Shown one piece after another: positions 1 through 8,372 of a DNA stretch of 64,000 nucleotides; the stretch's first letter is position 1, and every line of letters begins with the position of its first letter. The stretch is from Bacteroidota bacterium (GTDB lineage: Bacteria > Bacteroidota > Ignavibacteria > UBA10030 > UBA8401). The notes below the pieces were generated by a model. It ran no database searches. It was not told the origin of the DNA and worked only from the letters and a program-made list of their open reading frames with translations. The stretch covers positions 62,001 through 126,000 of the forward strand of contig DATJPT010000003.1 of NCBI GenBank assembly GCA_035506275.1. Reading direction: 5' to 3'. A program made the translations under genes and the position numbers.

Positions 1-713
1 AGTGATTACTACGAGGGGATTATGCCTAATGCTGTTTGTTATAGCAACATTGACTCGCTATCAAAATTGAGGCTCATGATAAGAATAATAGAAGACAAAA
101 GGACGGATTTTCATCCCCCTGACTCCTTTGGTCACATTCCCCAATCAATTGCGCAAGCCGCAGCCGCTCTCCCCCAGTGGCAGACGACTTGCACAATTTT
201 TCGTCCAGGTCGTTCCTGAGTTGGTCCCGAGCGCTTCTGTCTCCCCACTTGGAACGCACCGTCCGCTGATTGGGTTGTTTTATTTACCTATATATATCCG
301 TTGACAGGCAATTCTGGAGATTCCTTTTGAAAATATTTTGCCTTTTTTAAAATAACGGCGCCATAACAAAATGAGCGCTTAGCAAAGATATTGTTGCTTT
401 GCTCCTAAAAGCAGCGGCCTCTCATGTGGATAAGAACTTACTTGATGTCGATCCGACGAGCGAACAGCCACAAAAATGCCCGATAGTTTTTTGTTCCTTT
501 ACACTTCACCCATCATTGCGCCAGCCAAAATATTGACTGAAATTTGTTTTTTTATTATTTTTGTTCCCGTCTCATCAGTAGGAAGAATTTATGCCATGGA
601 ACAAAGTACTCTGACGTTTCGTCCAAACTGATTGAAGCAAAGTGGCATGCTGTTTATTTCGTTCCTGACGCTATCGCCTCTTTTTCTGGAAATATTATTT
701 AGATAGAGAACTA
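1..713. other. Gene-poor left edge, no gene recognised
   Basis: No protein here resembles a family I know. The frame of base 1 stays open to 219 and could be the tail of a gene entering from the left or chance; its residues suggest nothing. The sequence is AT-rich from about 280 to 710, with T-runs and A/T steps typical of intergenic DNA. The only element I can support is a promoter-like pair at 533-561 in front of the ABC ATPase gene. Confidence 0.4.
533..561 (+). promoter_or_regulatory. Candidate promoter of the Gld-type ABC operon
   Basis: TTGACT (533-538), a 17-base spacer and TATTTT (556-561) match the promoter shape seen before several other genes of this window. The start codon at 714 lies about 150 bases downstream, so the transcript would have a long leader. 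The AT-richness of the region makes a chance match possible. Confidence 0.4.
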
Positions 714-1661
714 ATGTCCATTACTGTCCGCAACCTGACAAAATTATACGGCGAAGAAAAAGCAATCGACGATATCTCGTTCGATGTGAAGACGGGAGAA
801 ATTCTTGGATTCCTCGGACCAAACGGCGCCGGCAAAACAACGACGATGAAGATCATTACGTGCTATATGCCCCCCAGCGCTGGAACGGTCACCGTCGACG
901 ATCTTGATGTGGCCAGCCGGTCGCTCGAAGTCCGCCGCAAGATCGGATATTTGCCCGAATTGAATCCGCTCTATCTCGACATGAACGTCCTGGAATACCT
1001 GGAATATTCCGCCCAACTCCACAAAATGACCAAGCCGCAAATCCGCCAGCGGATGCGCGAGATGGTGGATGTGTGCGGGTTGTCGGACGTGCGGCATAAA
1101 GATATCGGCGAATTGTCGAAAGGTTACCGGCAACGTGTCGGGCTGGCGCAGGCGATGATCCACGATCCCGAAGTCCTCATTCTGGATGAACCGACGAGCG
1201 GACTCGACCCGAACCAGATCGTCGAAATACGGAACCTCATCAGGAAGCTCGGCAGCGCGAAAACGGTGATCCTCTCCACGCATATTCTCTCCGAAGTCCA
1301 GGCGACGTGCGATAGAGTGATTATCATCAACGATGGAAAAATTGTCGCAGACGGAACTCCGGACCATCTGCAAAATGAGTTTCGCGGTTCGGATATTATT
1401 TCGTTGGAACTCAAAGCCGATGTCGCCAACGGTATGACGGATATTTTCCCCAAGATTAAAGCTCTTCCGAATGTCGAAAATGTCCAGTATCAGAATCCGT
1501 CGCCCGGCCTGCACCGTCTTATTATCAACGCTGCCAAAGGGTCGGATATTCGCGAAGCGCTTTTCCGCCAAGCGGTGAGCGAGAAATGGCTTTTGTTGGA
1601 AATTCACAGGGAGGCGACAAGCCTGGAAGAAGTTTTCCATAAGTTGACGACTGTTAACTGA
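714..1661 (+). CDS. ABC transporter ATP-binding protein, GldA-like
   Basis: Cytoplasmic ATPase of an ABC-2 type exporter, 315 residues. The Walker A motif GPNGAGKTT lies at 35-43, the signature LSKGYRQ at 134-140, Walker B VLILDEP at 154-160 and the H-loop histidine at 190. The stretch around the signature and Walker B is close to GldA of the Bacteroidota gliding/secretion ABC system. About 100 C-terminal residues follow the ATPase core, as in GldA and drug-export ATPases. It heads an operon with a permease (2411), a GldG-like protein (3191) and a DUF4340 protein (4769). The substrate is unknown; gliding motility should not be assumed, because similar modules occur in non-gliding relatives. 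Confidence 0.9.
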   Translation: MSITVRNLTKLYGEEKAIDDISFDVKTGEILGFLGPNGAGKTTTMKIITCYMPPSAGTVTVDDLDVASRSLEVRRKIGYLPELNPLYLDMNVLEYLEYSAQLHKMTKPQIRQRMREMVDVCGLSDVRHKDIGELSKGYRQRVGLAQAMIHDPEVLILDEPTSGLDPNQIVEIRNLIRKLGSAKTVILSTHILSEVQATCDRVIIINDGKIVADGTPDHLQNEFRGSDIISLELKADVANGMTDIFPKIKALPNVENVQYQNPSPGLHRLIINAAKGSDIREALFRQAVSEKWLLLEIHREATSLEEVFHKLTTVN

Positions 1662-1710
1662 TCACCGTTTTTCATCGTGGCTGATTGTGGGATCGGAAAT
1701 AAACTGCTCT

Positions 1711-2301
1711 ATGAAATATGAAGGGAAAGTCTTCAAGGGGAAAGCTCTCCTTGAAACCAATGAGCTCATCTTCCGCGGTGATCACCGGCTTACGATTCCC
1801 TTCAAGAAAATGAAATCCGTCGACGCAGACGAGAGTGAGTTGACGGTGGTCTTCGACGGCGGTACGGCTTCCTTCACTATCGAGAAAAGGGCCGAGCAAT
1901 GGCAGGATAAAATTTTACACCCGAAAAGCGTCCTGGATAAACTCGGGGTCAAAGAGGACTCGCTGGTAAGCGTGAAAGGGATAACCGATAAGGATTTTTT
2001 GAATCAATTGACCTCGCGGGCAAAGAGCGTTTCTGTCAAAGATCTTCGAGAAGATTCGGACATTATTTTTTATGCGGCGGATAATAAAAAGGATTTAGAG
2101 AAGCTGAATGATCTGAAACGTCACCTCAAAAGCAACGGAGCGCTATGGATTGTCTCCCTTAAGGGTAAGCGGGCGAAGATCAAAGATACCGACGTCATGT
2201 CAGCAGGGAAAAAAGCGGGTTTGGTTGACGTTAAAGTTGTTTCATTCTCGGAGACACAGACGGCGTTGAAGTTTGTTGTTCCAGTGGACGGAAGGAAGTA
2301 G
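1711..2301 (+). CDS. DUF3052-family protein
   Basis: A 196-residue soluble protein. The C-terminal half (from about residue 70) has the DUF3052 pattern: a HPKSVLDKLGV opening, a DIIFYAAD segment, GALWIVSLKGK, an ADVMSAGKKAG-like stretch and a KFVVP ending. The fold is related to methyltransferase-like Rossmann proteins, but no cofactor motif is clear. The first 70 residues look like a separate small beta domain. I prefer ATG 1711 over GTG 1687 because the eight extra residues carry no conserved feature; neither has a convincing ribosome binding site. It sits between the ATPase and permease of an ABC system, an unusual place for this family. Function unknown. Confidence 0.75.
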   Translation: MKYEGKVFKGKALLETNELIFRGDHRLTIPFKKMKSVDADESELTVVFDGGTASFTIEKRAEQWQDKILHPKSVLDKLGVKEDSLVSVKGITDKDFLNQLTSRAKSVSVKDLREDSDIIFYAADNKKDLEKLNDLKRHLKSNGALWIVSLKGKRAKIKDTDVMSAGKKAGLVDVKVVSFSETQTALKFVVPVDGRK

Positions 2302-2410
2302 TGGTAAACGATAATCAGGAGAGATCAAAGAATTCATTCGAAGATGGTGAAGACTGATACCCAAAACTTCACATCGATGGTAAAACTTAATTATCCCTTA
2401 TGCTTAAGCC

Positions 2411-3151
2411 ATGAACTTCGACCTCAAAAAGTTTCTTGATAATTACTCGAATGTCGGTCCGATCTTTCGGAAGGAATTGCGTTCGTATTTTAATTCGGCA
2501 GTAGCGTATGTTGTGATCGTCGTTTTTCTGGCAATTGTCGGATGGTTCTTCACCAGCAATCTCTTCCTGATGAACGTTGCATCGATGCGGATGATGTTCG
2601 AAGTCGTGCCGGCGGTTTTTCTCTTTATCATTCCTGCGGTCACGATGCGGCTGCTGTCGGAAGAAAAAAAGAACGGCACGATCGAACTTCTGACGACAAA
2701 GCCGCTTTCTGATACGGAGATCGTCCTCGGTAAATTTTTGGCGGCATGGGCGCTGGTGGGGATCGCACTTCTGCCGACCCTTCTCTACTATATAACGATC
2801 GCGTTCCTTGGCAGCATCGATAACGGCCCCGTGGTCGGCGGATATTTCGGGTTGATGATGATGGCTGGAGTGTACGTCGCTATCGGATTATTCGCTTCAA
2901 GTTTGACGGATAATCAAGTAGTGGCATTCATCCTCGGGTTTATCTTTGTGTTCGCGATCTATATGCTGGATAAGGTGTTGTTCTATGTGCCCGAGTGGAT
3001 GACGACCACCGTCGAATTTCTCGGCATCGATTTCCATCTTTCCAATATCGCGCGTGGAGTTATCGACACGCGGGACATTATTTATTTCTTCTCGATGCTC
3101 GGTTTCACGCTCTTGCTTTCTGTCGGGTCGCTCCAGCGGAGAAATTGGTGA
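2411..3151 (+). CDS. ABC-2 type permease, GldF-like
   Basis: Inner-membrane permease, 246 residues with six predicted membrane helices. It begins with the cytoplasmic IFRKELRSYFNS element typical of ABC-2 permeases and carries the conserved EEKKNGTIELLTTKPLSD loop after helix 2. It would form the channel energised by the ATPase at 714. A gap of about 109 bases separates it from the DUF3052 gene. Length and motif order match GldF; the substrate cannot be read from sequence. Confidence 0.88.
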   Translation: MNFDLKKFLDNYSNVGPIFRKELRSYFNSAVAYVVIVVFLAIVGWFFTSNLFLMNVASMRMMFEVVPAVFLFIIPAVTMRLLSEEKKNGTIELLTTKPLSDTEIVLGKFLAAWALVGIALLPTLLYYITIAFLGSIDNGPVVGGYFGLMMMAGVYVAIGLFASSLTDNQVVAFILGFIFVFAIYMLDKVLFYVPEWMTTTVEFLGIDFHLSNIARGVIDTRDIIYFFSMLGFTLLLSVGSLQRRNW

Positions 3152-3190
3152 TGAAATTGAACATGACTTTTGAAACGGTAGAATACTAGA

Positions 3191-4753
3191 ATGAACGCAA
3201 AACGAAATCAGGCAATCATCCGGGTGCTGCTCGTGCTCGGCATCCTCGTTGTTGTGAACGTCATCTCGGTCCGCCTTTTCGACCGCCTCGACCTTACCAA
3301 GCAAAAGGTCTATACGCTTTCGGATGCAAGCAAGAAGCTTGTCCGCTCGTTCGACGACCGGGTGACCGTGCGCGCCTACTTTACGGAAGACCTTCCCGCG
3401 CCATACAACAACAACCGGCGCGAAGTTCTCGACATTCTCAATGAATACAAGGCGTATGCCGGAGGCAACCTTCAGTACGAGTTCATCAATCCCGAAGGAG
3501 AAAAGGGGGAGCAGGAAGCTCAGCAGCAGGGGATTCCTCCAGTCGATGTGCAGGTGGTCAAAGAAGACAAGTTTGAGGTCAAGCGGGCATATCTTGGGCT
3601 GGTGATGATGTACGAAGATAAGAAGGAAACGCTCCCTGTCATTCAAAATCTCGGCTCGCTGGAGTACGATATCAGCAGCGCCCTGAAGCGTCTGACCACG
3701 AGGCAGAAAAAGAAGATCGGTTATACGCTCGGGCACGATGAGGCCGATTTGTCCACGATGAAGGAGGCATATCAAGCTCTTTCTTCTCAATATGAATTGA
3801 CGCCGGTGAACTTGACCGGCGGGGCGAGCGTGCCGTCCGACCTTGCCGCACTGCTTGTCATTGCACCGCAAAAAAAATTCAATGATTCATCGAAGTATCA
3901 GATAGACCAGTATCTGATGCGCGGCGGAAAAATTGCATTCCTGCTGAATGAGGAAAGCGCATCCCTCCAGTCGCAATATGCGCAGCCGCTCGAGTTGAAC
4001 CTCGACGACCAGCTTGCTCAGTATGGCACGCGGGTGAATGCCGACCTGGTTCGGGATGCGCAGTGTGCGAGTGTGAACGTCGTGCAGCAGCAGGCCGGAT
4101 TCACGATGCAGAGCCAGGTTCCATTTCCGTACATGCCGATGGCTTCAGCCTTCAACAAGGACAACCTGGTCGTCAAAGACCTGCAGAACGTGATCTTTTA
4201 TTTTGCCAGCTCGATCGACACCACCCTCGCGGGGAGCAAAGGATTGAAACAACAGGTTCTCGTCAGCTCGTCAAAGCGCAGCGGCCGTCAGTCCGGATTT
4301 ATCATGATCGACGCATTCCACCGTTACACTGCGAACGAACTTGCCGAGTCCGGTATTCCGCTGGCCGTCGCTGTGGAGGGCTCGTTTAAGAGTTTCTATG
4401 CGGGGAAACAAATGCCGGGGCTGATCGGCTCCGCGTCGCCCCTCGCAGCGAGCCCCGAGACTAGAATGATCGTGGTCGGAGACGGCGATTTCATGAAGGA
4501 CGATTTCGCGCGCAATCCGGGGAACATGACGTTTTTCGTCAACATGGTCGATTATCTGGCGGACGATGCCGGGCTCATCACTATTCGCTCGAAAAATGTT
4601 GCGATGCCTCCTCTGGATCAGATCTCCGACGGCACGAAGAAGCTGCTCAAATACGGGGACCTTCTTCTTCCGCCGATCGCCGTGATCGGCTTCGGACTCC
4701 TCCGGTGGCGGGCCAGGACGGCAAAGAAGAAAGCGATCGAAGCCTCACTGTAA
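3191..4753 (+). CDS. GldG-like ABC auxiliary protein
   Basis: A 520-residue protein with one N-terminal membrane helix (about residues 9-27), a large extracytoplasmic part and a C-terminal helix followed by a basic tail. The segment after the first helix (FDRLDLTKQKVYTLSD) is the family hallmark of GldG / 'ABC-type uncharacterised transport' proteins, followed by a thioredoxin-like domain and a GATase-like domain in which a DQYLMRGGKIAFLL motif is visible. It lies 39 bases after the permease and probably completes the transporter at the periplasmic face. Function in substrate handling is inferred from the family only. Confidence 0.85.
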   Translation: MNAKRNQAIIRVLLVLGILVVVNVISVRLFDRLDLTKQKVYTLSDASKKLVRSFDDRVTVRAYFTEDLPAPYNNNRREVLDILNEYKAYAGGNLQYEFINPEGEKGEQEAQQQGIPPVDVQVVKEDKFEVKRAYLGLVMMYEDKKETLPVIQNLGSLEYDISSALKRLTTRQKKKIGYTLGHDEADLSTMKEAYQALSSQYELTPVNLTGGASVPSDLAALLVIAPQKKFNDSSKYQIDQYLMRGGKIAFLLNEESASLQSQYAQPLELNLDDQLAQYGTRVNADLVRDAQCASVNVVQQQAGFTMQSQVPFPYMPMASAFNKDNLVVKDLQNVIFYFASSIDTTLAGSKGLKQQVLVSSSKRSGRQSGFIMIDAFHRYTANELAESGIPLAVAVEGSFKSFYAGKQMPGLIGSASPLAASPETRMIVVGDGDFMKDDFARNPGNMTFFVNMVDYLADDAGLITIRSKNVAMPPLDQISDGTKKLLKYGDLLLPPIAVIGFGLLRWRARTAKKKAIEASL

Positions 4754-4768
4754 TTCACTGAGAGTGAA

Positions 4769-5650
4769 ATGAAAAAGAATATCTACGTTCTTGTCGGTAT
4801 CTTCGCAGCCCTTATTGTCGTTGCGTATTATTTGATGAATCGTCCTGGAGAGAGCGATGTCGCGGCGGGCAATTCCCAGTTTCTTCTGAACATCGATTCT
4901 CTCGCGGTCGATAGGATTGAAATCACATCGGCGAACGGGAAAGTTGCTCTCGAGAAAAAGGGGGGAGAATGGTTCCTCATTGAACCGGTGGCGTACAGAG
5001 CCAATCAATCGAACGTCACGGCGCTCATCCATCAGGCAAAAAATCTTGCTGTAAAAGAAATTGTCTCAAGCAACCCGGACAAGCGCTCGATATTTCAGGT
5101 CGACTCGACCGGAACGATCGTGAAGATCTTTCAGAACGGCCTGCAACATTCGGCCTTCGTTGTCGGCAAGCCAACGCAAAGCTATTCAGAAACATATGTA
5201 CGAAAAGCCGAATCGAACGACGTCGTTGTCGTTGCAGGAGCGCTTGCATTCATATTCAGCAAAGCCGCAAAAGATTGGCGGGATAAAACCGTGTTGGCCA
5301 TCCCCAAGGAAAACATCAAAGCAATTTCGTACCAGTATGCCGCAGAGTCCTTTTCTCTTGCTTTGCACGACAGCATATGGATGATCGGCAGCGCGCAGCC
5401 GAAAGCAGCGGAAGTGAATTCGCTCCTTTCATCGCTATCCAACCTCCAGGCTGACGACTTCGTCGATTCAGCGTTCTCCACGATGCCGAAAATAACCGCA
5501 ACGGTTTCAGTGGGCGATCTGCAGCTGCGCTTCTCTGAAATGAAGGACAAGGATCAGTATATGGTGCAATCCTCCGCTTCTCCACAGTGGTTTGAACTCC
5601 AGGGATGGCACGCGAAACAGATCCTGAAGCACAAAAAGGATTTGATGTAA
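4769..5650 (+). CDS. DUF4340 domain protein
   Basis: A 293-residue membrane-anchored protein: one N-terminal helix (about residues 5-22), then an extracytoplasmic DUF4340 region with the DRIEITSANGKVALEKK and GEWFLIEP strands typical of the family. It starts 15 bases after the GldG-like gene and is the last gene of the operon, ending at a strong terminator. DUF4340 proteins regularly accompany GldG-like ABC components; the biochemical role is not known. Confidence 0.82.
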   Translation: MKKNIYVLVGIFAALIVVAYYLMNRPGESDVAAGNSQFLLNIDSLAVDRIEITSANGKVALEKKGGEWFLIEPVAYRANQSNVTALIHQAKNLAVKEIVSSNPDKRSIFQVDSTGTIVKIFQNGLQHSAFVVGKPTQSYSETYVRKAESNDVVVVAGALAFIFSKAAKDWRDKTVLAIPKENIKAISYQYAAESFSLALHDSIWMIGSAQPKAAEVNSLLSSLSNLQADDFVDSAFSTMPKITATVSVGDLQLRFSEMKDKDQYMVQSSASPQWFELQGWHAKQILKHKKDLM

Positions 5651-5676
5651 ATAAATAGTTCCCCTAAAATCCACTG

Positions 5677-5716
5677 GCCCTGATTGGCGACGCCAACCAG
5701 GGCTTATTATTTTTTC
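5677..5716 (+). terminator. Rho-independent terminator of the ABC operon
   Basis: Arms 5677-5688 and 5692-5703 form a 12-base stem with one mismatch around a GAC loop, followed by a T-rich run (5704-5716). It lies 26 bases after the DUF4340 stop codon. Confidence 0.85.
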
Positions 5717-5844
5717 CAGAACTAATAAATACAGACATCTCTTTTGAATAATTGAGAAAGAAGGGCAAGAAGGACCCCCATTATCAGCGTTTTTCCTGAT
5801 TTTTTATGGAATGAAGGTTGAGTACCTGCTAGTTGACATAAGGC

Positions 5845-5932
5845 TTTTAATGAATGGATGCGCTTTTTTCTCCGTCCATTAAAAACACTTTTGAAGGCAT
5901 GCCTCCCGGCATGTTTCTTCTGACTCGTCAGA
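5845..5932 (+). promoter_or_regulatory. Hairpin-rich leader before the rubrerythrin gene
   Basis: Three inverted repeats lie between the terminator at 5716 and the GTG start at 5970. The first pairs TTTTAAT..GGA (5845-5858, with a four-base bulge) with TCCATTAAAA (5875-5884), the loop holding a T6 run. The second is CATGCC-tccc-GGCATG at about 5898-5913. The third is TCTGAC-tc-GTCAGA (5919-5932). They could be an operator, an attenuator or an mRNA leader structure; no known riboswitch is recognised. A TTGACA at 5833 lacks a good -10 box. Confidence 0.35.
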
Positions 5933-5969
5933 GAATTTTCAGAAGCTCTTCATCTAAGGAGGGTTCAAA

Positions 5970-6638
5970 GTGAAAATCAACAGATCATTCCTGCGAAGAA
6001 TCCGCACAAGTTTATTCAGCTCCACCCTTACCGTTCTCACGCTCACCGCGGCGTTCCCGTTGCTTCTCACCGACTGTAAAAAAAATGATGCAAAGGGACA
6101 GAAGCCGGAAATCACGATCCAGAATCTCCAGACCGCCTACAGCCGCGAATCACGGATCAGCCGAGAGTACGCCCTGTTCGCAAAGAACGCTGAAAAATCG
6201 CGTTACAGCGCGATCGCGAACCTCTACAAAGCCGCCGCGCGCGCCGAACAGATCCATGCGGAGATGGCTGCGACACTTCTTCGGAGCAAAGGCATTCCAG
6301 TTTCTCCGTACGTTGCGGATTCGATCACGGTCGGCACCGTGATGCAGACGCTTCGTCTTGCCCTCAGCGACGAATCTCTCGAAACAGAATCAATGTATCC
6401 CAGCCTCGCGCGAACGGCGGATGCTGAAAAATTCCCGGAAGCAGCAGAGTCATTCCGGCGCGCACTCCTCGCCGACAAACAGCACGGAGCCCTTTTTAAG
6501 TATGCAGCCGACCGGAGCGGATATATCGATCGGATTCAGTACTATGTTTGCCCCTGTTGCGGTTACATCATAACATCGGACACAACGAAAGAATGTCCGG
6601 ACTGTCATGAGAAAAGGGAGAAGTTCGAAAAAATTTAA
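5970..6638 (+). CDS. Exported rubrerythrin-like protein
   Basis: A 222-residue protein with a basic N-terminus and hydrophobic segment (about 14-34) ending in LLLTDC, which resembles a lipobox with an unusual Asp before Cys36. The body is a ferritin-like four-helix bundle: EYALF and EQIH motifs in the first half, and in the second ADKQH, where Asp replaces the usual Glu of the ExxH pair. The C-terminus is rubredoxin-like, with C194/C197 and C209/C212. Rubrerythrins reduce peroxide using a di-iron site and are normally cytoplasmic. Translation starts at GTG 5970 behind a strong AAGGAGG. It is monocistronic, flanked by hairpins on both sides. Activity is unproven given the altered ligand. Confidence 0.8.
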   Translation: MKINRSFLRRIRTSLFSSTLTVLTLTAAFPLLLTDCKKNDAKGQKPEITIQNLQTAYSRESRISREYALFAKNAEKSRYSAIANLYKAAARAEQIHAEMAATLLRSKGIPVSPYVADSITVGTVMQTLRLALSDESLETESMYPSLARTADAEKFPEAAESFRRALLADKQHGALFKYAADRSGYIDRIQYYVCPCCGYIITSDTTKECPDCHEKREKFEKI

Positions 6639-6648
6639 GACGGCAAGA

Positions 6649-6670
6649 GGGCGATGACTTTCCATCGCCC
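6649..6670 (+). terminator. Hairpin after the rubrerythrin gene
   Basis: Perfect 8-base arms GGGCGATG (6649-6656) and CATCGCCC (6663-6670) with a six-base loop, ten bases after the stop codon. There is no T-run, so termination would be weak or Rho-assisted. Confidence 0.5.
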
Positions 6671-6713
6671 GATGGGGATGGCGGTATCCTTTCCACGGTC
6701 GATGCTTCATTGT

Positions 6714-6734
6714 TTGACAAACAGATCGTTTGTC
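6714..6734 (+). promoter_or_regulatory. Operator-like palindrome before hydB
   Basis: GACAAAC (6716-6722) and GTTTGTC (6728-6734) form a perfect 7-5-7 inverted repeat that ends 21 bases before the hydB start. It overlaps a TTGACA (6714-6719) that could serve as a -35 box, with TACTGA 18 bases further as a poor -10. The arrangement fits a dimeric regulator that would compete with or contact RNA polymerase. I found no second copy before hox, hyp or kor. Confidence 0.4.
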
Positions 6735-6755
6735 TCCTACTGAAAGCACATTCCT

Positions 6756-7877
6756 ATGGTCATCATTCAACGTAAAGATTTCGACTCTTTCATCGACGCT
6801 CTCGTAGAGCGGAACTATGACGTAGTAGGGCCGCGGGTGAGCGACGGAGCGATCGTGGTCGGCGAGATCCGTTCCGCCGCCGAGCTTCCTGAAGGCTGGA
6901 CAGACCTCCGGGAGAACTCACGGTATCGGTTAGCGCATCAGGCCGACAAAGCGCTGTTCGGCTATACCGTCGGTCCGCAGTCGTGGAAGAAATTTCTTTT
7001 TCCTCCCGCCACAAAGGTCCTGACGGCAGTAAGAAAAGGAAAAGCGCTTGAAATGAACCCGGACGAAACGAAGGAAGTTGCACCGCGCTATGCCTTTCTG
7101 GGCGTGCGGCCGTGCGAATTGAGCGCCATCATGATCCAGGACAAAGTGTTTTTGAATCAACAGTTTGCCGACCCGGCTTACAGCGTCCGTCGCAAAAATG
7201 TTTTCATTGTGGCGGTCAATTGTACGAAAGGCGCCGGAACCTGTTTTTGCGTTTCGATGAACACCGGTCCGGCCGCAACCGGCGGATACGACGTTGTGCT
7301 CACGGAAGTTGTCGCGGAGGGAGTACATTATTTTGCAGCAGATGCCGGGAGTGAAAAAGGGAGCGAACTCCTCAAGCAGATTCCCCAGAAAAAGGCTGAC
7401 GCTCATGAGGTCCACACCGTTGAAACTTTGCTCTCGGCCGCGCAGGAAACCATGGGCCGGACGATGAATACCGAGGGGTTGAAAGAACTCCTCGCCGACA
7501 ATCTTGAGAGCGCTCATTGGGATGACGTTGCGCGCCGCTGTCTGATGTGCGCGAACTGCACTATGGTATGCCCGACCTGCTTCTGCTCGGCGATCGATGA
7601 TGTCACGGACCTCAGCGGAGAACGGGCCGAACGGTGGAGACGGTGGGATTCCTGCTTCACGATGGATTTCGCAAAAGTGACCGGCGGAAACTTTCGGTTC
7701 TCCCCGAAAGCGCGATATCGCCAATGGATTACTCACAAACTCTCTTCATGGGTTGACCAGTTTGGAACATTGGGGTGTGTCGGATGCGGACGCTGTATCA
7801 CATGGTGTCCGGTCGGCATTGATATCACCGCCGAGGTACAGGCGATCCGAAACAACGGCGTCAAAAGTGACACATAG
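6756..7877 (+). CDS. hydB: NiFe hydrogenase group 3b, beta subunit (iron-sulfur)
   Basis: Electron-transfer subunit of a cytoplasmic NADP-linked hydrogenase/sulfhydrogenase, 373 residues. It relays electrons between the hydrogenase dimer and the flavoprotein gamma subunit. Two [4Fe-4S] motifs are visible: C262/C265/C268/C272 (with C275 and C277 nearby) and C341/C344/C347/C351. The N-terminal two thirds match the HydB/AsrA type, including the [10 protein letters not shown] segment. It is the first gene of a hydBGDA-ordered operon, as in the Pyrococcus sulfhydrogenase, but here a CNB-fold gene follows before gamma. The assignment to group 3b rests on subunit composition and order. Confidence 0.9.
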   Translation: MVIIQRKDFDSFIDALVERNYDVVGPRVSDGAIVVGEIRSAAELPEGWTDLRENSRYRLAHQADKALFGYTVGPQSWKKFLFPPATKVLTAVRKGKALEMNPDETKEVAPRYAFLGVRPCELSAIMIQDKVFLNQQFADPAYSVRRKNVFIVAVNCTKGAGTCFCVSMNTGPAATGGYDVVLTEVVAEGVHYFAADAGSEKGSELLKQIPQKKADAHEVHTVETLLSAAQETMGRTMNTEGLKELLADNLESAHWDDVARRCLMCANCTMVCPTCFCSAIDDVTDLSGERAERWRRWDSCFTMDFAKVTGGNFRFSPKARYRQWITHKLSSWVDQFGTLGCVGCGRCITWCPVGIDITAEVQAIRNNGVKSDT

Positions 7878-7896
7878 GCTCTTGCAGGAGGAAGAT

Positions 7897-8361
7897 ATGC
7901 AAAAAGAAAATCTCGGTGAGGTGCTCAGGAAACATCCCTTCGTGGGAAACCTTGGCGAAAAATATCTCCAGACGCTGGTCGGATGCGCAAAGAACGTGCA
8001 CTATAAGGAAGGGGAGTATCTTTGCCATGAGGGGGAGGCAGCGGATTGGTTTTTCTTGATTCGGAGCGGGAGAATTGCGCTTGAAATTCATGCCGGACAT
8101 AAAGGAAAGAGAAGGGTTCAGACAATCGGCCCCGGCGAAGTTCTCGGTTGGTCATGGCTGATCTCCCCTTACCGCTGGCATTTCGACGGCTGCGCGGTTG
8201 CCGAGGTCGGAGCGCTCGCGCTCGACGGGAAATGTCTCCGTACCAAATGCGACAAGGACCATGATTTTGGTTATGAGATGCTCAAGCGTCTCTCCGATGT
8301 TTTCCAAAGCCGTATGGAGGCAACGCGCCTTCAATTGCTCGACGTCTACGGCTCACGCTAA
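7897..8361 (+). CDS. Cyclic-nucleotide-binding-fold protein of the hydrogenase operon
   Basis: A 154-residue protein made of a single CNB beta-barrel domain with flanking helices and no DNA-binding domain. The barrel is clear ([28 protein letters not shown]), but where CAP-type proteins have the phosphate-cassette Arg-Ser this one reads [10 protein letters not shown], so classical cAMP binding is doubtful. Five cysteines (30, 43, 99, 113, 118) are present. ATG 7897 is chosen because an AGGAGGA lies just upstream and the longer frame only overlaps hydB. It sits between hydB and hydG, 11 bases from the latter. It may regulate or tether the enzyme; this is inference. Confidence 0.78.
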   Translation: MQKENLGEVLRKHPFVGNLGEKYLQTLVGCAKNVHYKEGEYLCHEGEAADWFFLIRSGRIALEIHAGHKGKRRVQTIGPGEVLGWSWLISPYRWHFDGCAVAEVGALALDGKCLRTKCDKDHDFGYEMLKRLSDVFQSRMEATRLQLLDVYGSR

Positions 8362-8372
8362 GGAGGAGTCCA

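Noticed and set aside
22..219. Short plus-strand frame at the left edge
   Set aside because: No family resemblance, no ribosome binding site before the ATG; it could only be a gene tail entering from outside the window.
714..5650. Gliding-motility operon
   Set aside because: Only the ABC part resembles Gld proteins; no other gliding genes are in the window, so motility is not supported.
7753..7896. N-terminal extension of the CNB protein
   Set aside because: It lies inside hydB in another frame, and a strong ribosome site sits right before ATG 7897.
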